Assembly (NCBI GenBank): GCA_033837965.1
Contig: JAJLLM010000139.1
Location: forward strand, 1 to 11,290
From: Pseudazoarcus pumilus_A
GTDB taxonomy: Bacteria > Pseudomonadota > Gammaproteobacteria > Burkholderiales > Rhodocyclaceae
Reading direction: 5' to 3'
Length of the DNA stretch: 11,290 nucleotides
Shown in pieces: positions 7,275 to 11,290 of this stretch (its first letter is position 1; every line of letters begins with the position of its first letter). A program made the translations under genes and the position numbers. The notes under the pieces are model-generated. The model was not told where the DNA came from. It worked only from the letters and a program-made list of their open reading frames with translations, and searched no databases.

Positions 7275-8690
7275 TCAGGCCTCCACCCGGAAGACGCCGC
7301 CCATGCCGCCGGCATGATGTTCCAGCACGTGACAGTGCAGCATCCAGTCGCCCGGATTGTCGGCCTTGAATGCGATCTCGATGCGGTCCTGCGGCTGCAT
7401 CAGCACGGTGTCATGGAGCGGCTGATGCGGCTCGGGCTGACCGTTGCGGCTGAGTACGCGGAAGTGGTGGCCGTGCAGGTGGATGGGGTGAAACCAGCGC
7501 GTGTCGTTGACGAGCTTGAGGCGGCAGGTGGTGTTGCGCGGCACGCTGAACAAGGGGGCGTGACCCTGGTGGGCGTCGGGCGCATGCGCCTGGCCGTTGA
7601 CGGTCCATGCCATGCCCTGACGCATCAGGCCGATCATCTCCTCGCGCGGCAGGCTGCCCATCATGCCGCCGCGAAATTCCACGGTGTGCTGCACGGCACC
7701 GGCCAGTTCGGGTTCCGGCACCGGGTTGGCGGGCAACGCCGGCGGCACGCCGGTCAGCGCCGCGGCACGCACCGGCTCGCCGGCCACCCGCAGCGCGATG
7801 AAGCGGTAGGCAGCCGGGGCGTAGAAATCGTCCACCCATTCGACCGTGCTGCCGGCCGACACAGTGACGTCCACCACCACGTCCGCACGCATGCCGGGAC
7901 CGAGCGTGACGCGATCAGCCTCGAACGGCTGCACCGGCTGGCCGTCGAGCGCAATCACATGGGCCGGCAAGCCACCGAAGTTGAGCCGGAAGATGCGGCC
8001 GTTGGCGGCGTTGATGAGGCGCAGCCGGATGCGCTCGCCGGGGCGCACCGGCTCCTCGTCGCGCAGGCTGCCGTTGATGGTCACGGTGTTGCCGATGCGT
8101 CCGTCGTGGCTGCGCGCGTGGTAATCGTCAAAGCCCCCGACGATCTCGGCATTGCGGTCGAGCATCCAGTCGTCGAGCAGCCACACGATCTCGCGGTCAG
8201 CCGGATACGGCTCGGCCTCCTCCACGATCAGCGCCCCCGACAGCCCGCGACCGAGCTGCTCCGGCGCGTTGGCATGCGGGTGATACCAGTAGGTGCCCGC
8301 GTCCGGCAGCACGAAGTCGTACTCGAAGCGCCCGCCCGGCGCCACCGGCGCCTGCGTCAGATGCGGCACACCGTCCATCGCATTGGGCAGGCGGATGCCG
8401 TGCCAGTGGATGGTGCTGTCCTCCGCCAGCCCGTTTTCCAGCACCGCACGCAGCCGCGCACCCTGCTTCACACGGATCAGCGGCCCGGGAATCGTCCCGT
8501 TGTAGCCCCAACAGCCCGCCACCTCGGCCGGGCCGTAAGGCGCGAGCGAAAACGTCGCCTTGCCGGCCGCCAGCCGCAACGGCTGGTCCACCGCCCAAGC
8601 CTTGGCGGCCGGCAGTGCAGCCCAGGCGAGCGTGGCGCCGGAGGCGGCGAGGAAGTGACGGCGGGTGAGGCGGGGAAGCAGAGTGGTCAT
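7275..8690 (-). CDS. Tat-exported three-domain multicopper oxidase (laccase/CueO-like)
   Basis: The 471-residue enzyme should oxidise phenols or metal ions (possibly Cu(I)) and reduce O2 to water in the periplasm. The N-terminus has a twin-arginine signal: 'TRRHFL' with R10 and R11, a hydrophobic stretch at 14-28, and a likely cut near 'AKAWA' at 30-33. All four copper-binding clusters are present: 'IHWHG' (H95, H97), 'YWYHPHA' (H137, H139), 'FHPIHLHGHHF' (H401, H404, H406) and 'HCHVLEHHAGGM' (H452, C453, H454, H458 and axial M463). The enzyme is therefore expected to bind type 1, 2 and 3 copper. A short Met/His-containing stretch (M343, M344, M352, M356, M360, then H369-H377) near the C-terminal domain could be a substrate-copper site, as in CueO, but this is inference. 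ATG 8690 has only a weak GGAT site. No copper regulator is adjacent. Confidence 0.95.
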   Translation of the reverse strand: MTTLLPRLTRRHFLAASGATLAWAALPAAKAWAVDQPLRLAAGKATFSLAPYGPAEVAGCWGYNGTIPGPLIRVKQGARLRAVLENGLAEDSTIHWHGIRLPNAMDGVPHLTQAPVAPGGRFEYDFVLPDAGTYWYHPHANAPEQLGRGLSGALIVEEAEPYPADREIVWLLDDWMLDRNAEIVGGFDDYHARSHDGRIGNTVTINGSLRDEEPVRPGERIRLRLINAANGRIFRLNFGGLPAHVIALDGQPVQPFEADRVTLGPGMRADVVVDVTVSAGSTVEWVDDFYAPAAYRFIALRVAGEPVRAAALTGVPPALPANPVPEPELAGAVQHTVEFRGGMMGSLPREEMIGLMRQGMAWTVNGQAHAPDAHQGHAPLFSVPRNTTCRLKLVNDTRWFHPIHLHGHHFRVLSRNGQPEPHQPLHDTVLMQPQDRIEIAFKADNPGDWMLHCHVLEHHAGGMGGVFRVEA

Positions 8691-8799
8691 GGGTGATCCG
8701 GACGTGTTTGCGAGTTATCGCCTTAGGGACGATTTTCAGCAGATGGTTCGCTTCAGTGACAGGGGCATTTCAATCAGTCCCCAAGCTACGCCAACCATC

Positions 8800-8813
8800 T
8801 CCTCACCTGAGGA
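8800..8813. repeat. Perfect 14-base inverted repeat (TCCTCA-CC-TGAGGA)
   Basis: Two six-base arms with a two-base spacer lie between the nuclease-like gene stop and the multicopper oxidase start, about 110 bases upstream of the latter. The dyad shape fits a protein operator. As RNA it would make a five-base stem with a four-base loop, but it has no T-tract on either strand. Confidence 0.35.
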
Positions 8814-8830
8814 CCCTCTCGACCCGTTCG

Positions 8831-8843
8831 CCCCTCAGCGGGG
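8831..8843. repeat. Stem-loop carrying the stop codon of the nuclease-like gene
   Basis: CCCC and GGGG arms flank TCAGC, which on the minus strand holds the TGA stop in the loop. It could help end transcription, but there is no T-tract. The stem is short, and chance is possible. Confidence 0.2.
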
Positions 8844-9680
8844 TCTGGCCAAGAAGCTGGCCGCCGACAGCTCGCATGTCGCAGACATTGGCCCCGGCAG
8901 AACATAAAGCTGCGGCTTGTCACGAAAATCGAACATTCGATAGACGTGATAGGAAGCCGGATTTCGCTCCGAGACATCCACTTCATTGCGCGAAGCAAAG
9001 AACGGCGTAAAGCGTCCGTACTTGGTTGTTTTAACCTCGATCAGACGTTCGGCGCCGCTCTTGTCGAAGGACAGAATGTCGTAGCCCTCGTGGTCGCCGC
9101 GCACCTTGGATGTGTGCTCAATACGAGCGGCAAGACTTTCGCGACCATCCCGAATGAGCCGGGCACGCTCGAAATTGAGGACGAACTCCTCGCCCGCCAA
9201 TCCAAGCGAACGATTTCTCGCTTCACGTTCGATGTAGTTGGTCATACCCGCCAGAGGTAACACCACCCGTTCGGACACCTTGTGCGGCTTGGAATCCGAT
9301 CGCGGGACCTCGGTCAATATTGCGAGGATGTCATCCACCTCAGGCACAACCACGGGCCTGTCGGCATCCGCAGCTGCGATATCAAGCAGGCTTCTCTGTT
9401 CAGGCAGGCGGTCAGCAACGACCTCCGCAAGCAGATGCTGGTAGTTGAAACGCGGTTTGTAGCCCGGAAGGTAATGAAACTTCAGATCGAGCAGCACGGC
9501 GCTGATGTTCTGATGCTTGAATTCGATGGACTGTTCGCTGCGGTTATTCAGCTTCTGCACAAGTGCGCGGCGATGCTCGGCCTTCTTGTAAGGCATACGC
9601 GCAAGATCAAGCGCAAACATCGCGAAATAGTCCGCAACGACCGCCTCGACTTCTTCGCGAGACCAATCCACAACCGGCAT
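8835..9680 (-). CDS. DUF3883 restriction-endonuclease-like protein, solitary defence candidate
   Basis: The 281-residue protein has two parts. The N-terminus (about 6-92) holds 'WSREEVEAVVADYF', 'YKKAEHRRAL', 'NNRSEQSIEFKHQNIS' and 'GYKPRFNYQ', a domain that recurs at the front of restriction-like and HNH-type proteins. The C-terminus (about 155-262) is a DUF3883-like PD-(D/E)xK nuclease fold. It has a helix acidic residue in 'LAGEEF' (E164/E165), D201 in 'GYDILSF', 'IEVKTT' (E215-x-K217), then 'FFASRNEVDVS' and 'YHVYRMF' (244-250), which are DUF3883 hallmarks. The catalytic residues look intact. DNA cleavage is inferred, and the trigger (modified DNA, phage) is unknown. ATG 9680 has a strong AAGGAG six bases upstream. 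It lies 26 bases after the dehydrogenase gene. No methyltransferase or ATPase partner is nearby. GC is 52-55% in three rows counted by hand, well below the neighbours, which suggests recent transfer. Confidence 0.85.
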   Translation of the reverse strand: MPVVDWSREEVEAVVADYFAMFALDLARMPYKKAEHRRALVQKLNNRSEQSIEFKHQNISAVLLDLKFHYLPGYKPRFNYQHLLAEVVADRLPEQRSLLDIAAADADRPVVVPEVDDILAILTEVPRSDSKPHKVSERVVLPLAGMTNYIEREARNRSLGLAGEEFVLNFERARLIRDGRESLAARIEHTSKVRGDHEGYDILSFDKSGAERLIEVKTTKYGRFTPFFASRNEVDVSERNPASYHVYRMFDFRDKPQLYVLPGPMSATCELSAASFLARPR

Positions 9681-9685
9681 CTCTG

Positions 9686-9691
9686 CTCCTT
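9686..9691 (-). promoter_or_regulatory. Strong ribosome binding site (AAGGAG) of the nuclease-like gene
   Basis: AAGGAG ends five bases before the ATG at 9680 and fixes that start. It is stronger than the sites of the neighbours apart from the dehydrogenase gene. Confidence 0.75.
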
Positions 9692-9711
9692 CCTGAAACG
9701 CCCGCTTCAGG
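9692..9711. repeat. Six-base-pair stem-loop spanning the dehydrogenase stop codon
   Basis: CCTGAA and TTCAGG are perfect arms around an eight-base loop. On the minus strand the first arm contains the TGA stop of the dehydrogenase gene, and the second arm abuts the AAGGAG site of the next gene. It has no T-tract. It might tune read-through or translation between the two genes, or stabilise the upstream message. Confidence 0.35.
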
Positions 9712-10723
9712 CGAAATCCGCATCCAGCACGATGCGATAACGCGCTTTACCCGATTCGAGGTGTGCAAGCGCTTCGTTCACGCGGCTCATCGGGAAACGC
9801 TCGACCTGCGGCAGGATGCTGTGGCGGGCAGCGAAGTCCAGCATGGTGGCGATGGTCGCGGGCGAACCGATGGGCGAGCCGGAGATACTGCGCTGCGCGC
9901 CGATGAGGTCGAAGGCGTTGACCGGAATCGGCTCAAGCACGGCACCCACCACATGCAGCCGCCCCTTGGGTGCAAGCGTCGCGACGAGCGCGTTCCAGTC
10001 CATGGACACATTGACCGTGACGAGCAGGAAATCCAGTTTGCCGGCCAGCCGGGCGAGATCGGCGCTGTCCCGGCTCGACACTACATGGTGTGCGCCGAAG
10101 CTGCGCGCCTCGTCGAACTTGGACGGACTGGAGGTAAAGGCGGTGACTTCGCAGCCCCAGGCGCGGGCAAACTTCACTGCCATGTGGCCGAGGCCACCGA
10201 TGCCGACCACGCCAACGCGGTGAGTGGGCTTCACGCCGAACTCTACAAAAGGCGTAAACACCGTCACGCCGCCGCACAACAGCGGGCCAACGCTGGCCGC
10301 GTCCAGCCCCTCGGGCAACGGAATGGTCCATGCGGCGTTGGCGCGCACACGTTCGGCGAAGCCGCCGTAGTGGCCGATGATCACGGCCTGGGTGTGGTTG
10401 CAGAGGTTGTGATCTCCGCTCATACACGAGTGACAGTGCATGCAACTGTCCGACGCCCAGCCCACGCCAACGCGCTGACCCACACGCAAATGGCGCACAT
10501 GCGAGCCGACCGCCTTGATGCGCCCGACGATCTCGTGCCCGGGCACCACCGGATACACCGAATTCATCCACTCGTTGTTCAGCACCGACAGATCGGAATG
10601 GCATATGCCGCAGTTCTCGACTTCAATCTCCACATCGTCGGCCGCCAACGGGCCGGGGTCGTATTCAAAAGGGACGAGTGGCTGGCCGGCGGCTTGAGCG
10701 GCCCATGCGCGGATACGGGACAT
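9707..10723 (-). CDS. Zinc-dependent NADP(H) alcohol/aldehyde dehydrogenase (YahK/cinnamyl-alcohol type)
   Basis: This 338-residue medium-chain dehydrogenase/reductase interconverts alcohols and aldehydes. Catalytic zinc ligands are C38 in 'CGICHSD', H63 in 'PGHE' and C150 in 'LLCGG'. A structural zinc is bound by C94, C97, C100 and C108 in 'CMHCHSCMSGDHNLC'. The Rossmann motif 'GIGGLG' is at 174-179. The 'AFTSSPSK' that follows the second strand, with Ser rather than Asp at its end, suggests NADP(H). The order and spacing match YahK and cinnamyl-alcohol dehydrogenase-like aldehyde reductases. The ATG at 10723 has AGGAGG six bases upstream. The frame stays open another 222 bases upstream into the divergent exporter gene, but this part is not coding. 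The nuclease-like gene follows after 26 bases. The physiological substrate is unknown. Confidence 0.94.
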   Translation of the reverse strand: MSRIRAWAAQAAGQPLVPFEYDPGPLAADDVEIEVENCGICHSDLSVLNNEWMNSVYPVVPGHEIVGRIKAVGSHVRHLRVGQRVGVGWASDSCMHCHSCMSGDHNLCNHTQAVIIGHYGGFAERVRANAAWTIPLPEGLDAASVGPLLCGGVTVFTPFVEFGVKPTHRVGVVGIGGLGHMAVKFARAWGCEVTAFTSSPSKFDEARSFGAHHVVSSRDSADLARLAGKLDFLLVTVNVSMDWNALVATLAPKGRLHVVGAVLEPIPVNAFDLIGAQRSISGSPIGSPATIATMLDFAARHSILPQVERFPMSRVNEALAHLESGKARYRIVLDADFA

Positions 10724-10729
10724 GACGAA

Positions 10730-10735
10730 CCTCCT
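10730..10735 (-). promoter_or_regulatory. Consensus ribosome binding site (AGGAGG) of the dehydrogenase gene
   Basis: A full AGGAGG lies six bases before ATG 10723 and rejects the longer start candidates upstream. Confidence 0.8.
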
Positions 10736-10748
10736 GTGACGAACTGCC

Positions 10749-10777
10749 ATCCTAAGCCCTGCCTCCGCACCGTGAAA
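10749..10777 (-). promoter_or_regulatory. Possible promoter of the dehydrogenase gene
   Basis: On the minus strand TTTCAC (10772-10777) and TAGGAT (10749-10754) are spaced by 17 bases and end 25 bases before the ATG. TAGGAT matches four of six -10 positions, but TTTCAC is a poor -35. The box TTAGGATG is repeated before the lipoprotein gene. Confidence 0.35.
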
Positions 10778-10811
10778 CCCACACTTGCGACGCGGGCGTC
10801 GAGCCGTGACC

Positions 10812-11290
10812 ATGCCCGGCGACGCTGCAAACCACCCGCGCATGACAACATCCTCTCCAGACGCCGAGCGCCCTGACCTGATTGAAGCCGGAACCGCGGC
10901 ATTCAAGCGCGCCAACCTCGCGCTGTTCATCGGCGGCTTCGCCACGTTCGCGCTGCTCTACGCCACGCAGCCGCTGCTGCCGGAGCTCTCGCGCGTGTTC
11001 GAGGTCGGTCCGGCATGGGCCAGTCTGGCGGTGTCGGCCGGCACCGGCGCGATGGCGCTGATGCTGATTCCGGCCAGCATCCTGTCCGACCGCTACGGGC
11101 GTGTTCGGCTGATGAAGTGGTCGCTGGCGCTGGCGGCGGCAGTGGCGCTGGCTGGCGTCTTCGTTACCGACTTCACCCAGATGGTGGTGTTGCGCGCGCT
11201 GCTCGGCGCCGCATTGGCCGGTCTGCCGGCGGCGGCCATGGCCTATCTGGGCGAGGAAATCGCGCCCAATGCGCAGGGCCGGGCGATGGG
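10812..11290 (+). CDS. MFS exporter, YnfM-like (3' end outside window)
   Basis: The visible N-terminal part covers about four to five membrane segments of a major facilitator protein. Landmarks are 'FATFALLYATQPLLP' in the first helix, 'WASLAVSAGTGAMAL' in the second, the MFS signature 'SDRYGR' in the loop between helices 2 and 3, 'LRALLGAALAGLPAAAMAYL' and then 'GEEIAPNAQGRAMG' at the edge. This combination is typical of the YnfM/arabinose-efflux-like group, which exports small molecules by proton antiport. The cargo is unknown. The start is uncertain. ATG 10812 has GAG eight bases upstream, ATG 10842 has no ribosome site but sits closer to the first helix, and GTG 10806 is also in frame. 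The gene is divergent from the dehydrogenase gene, with an 88-base spacer. It continues past base 11290. Confidence 0.88.
   Translation, partial: MPGDAANHPRMTTSSPDAERPDLIEAGTAAFKRANLALFIGGFATFALLYATQPLLPELSRVFEVGPAWASLAVSAGTGAMALMLIPASILSDRYGRVRLMKWSLALAAAVALAGVFVTDFTQMVVLRALLGAALAGLPAAAMAYLGEEIAPNAQGRAM

Noticed and set aside
7191..8696. 501-codon open frame on the plus strand
   Set aside because: It is antisense to the multicopper oxidase. Its His/Arg/Gln-rich translation is typical of a shadow frame.
9563..10876. 437-codon open frame on the plus strand
   Set aside because: It is antisense to the alcohol dehydrogenase and has no recognisable domain.
1..11290. tRNA, rRNA, CRISPR, insertion sequence or integrase
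   Set aside because: No repeat-spacer pattern, cloverleaf, transposase-like protein or terminal inverted repeats could be recognised.

Overview
This window is a GC-rich, densely packed stretch of a bacterial chromosome. Its genes point to a betaproteobacterium, possibly Rhodocyclales (Thauera/Azoarcus-like). That placement is an inference from the style of the HtpX, amidoligase, YnfM-like and CSS/EAL proteins and was not checked by search. Two 60-base rows counted by hand in ordinary genes (4681-4740 and 7921-7980) are both about 68% GC. Most genes have conventional starts and many touch or overlap. I see no tRNA, rRNA, CRISPR array, transposase or integrase.

Left part (1-3007): the 3' end of a plus-strand gene for a FixH/YtkA-like domain protein runs 17 bases into a convergent minus-strand gene for an exported amidohydrolase-fold hydrolase. 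A roughly 290-base divergent spacer separates the hydrolase from a plus-strand gene for a membrane cyclic-di-GMP phosphodiesterase, with a redox-sensing CSS domain in the periplasm and an EAL domain in the cytoplasm.

Middle part (3125-5689): htpX, a membrane zinc protease, is followed after 31 bases by a predicted amidoligase (Amidoligase_2 type). That gene overlaps by 16 bases a TTG-started class I glutamine-amidotransferase-like hydrolase (PuuD/C26 type). The last two form a ligase/hydrolase pair whose substrate is unknown. It is the most interesting metabolic system in the window. The hydrolase gene meets the next, convergent gene at a shared CTAG that supplies the TAG stop on both strands.

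Right part (5686-10723, all minus strand): reading in the direction of transcription, the order is a YahK-like zinc alcohol dehydrogenase, a solitary DUF3883 restriction-endonuclease-like protein, a Tat-exported multicopper oxidase, a DUF2846-like lipoprotein and a DMT/EamA-family permease. The endonuclease-like gene has clearly lower GC (52-55% in three rows counted by hand). It looks like a recently acquired single-gene defence candidate inserted between ordinary housekeeping or accessory genes. At the right edge, a YnfM-type MFS exporter starts divergently from the dehydrogenase and runs off the window.
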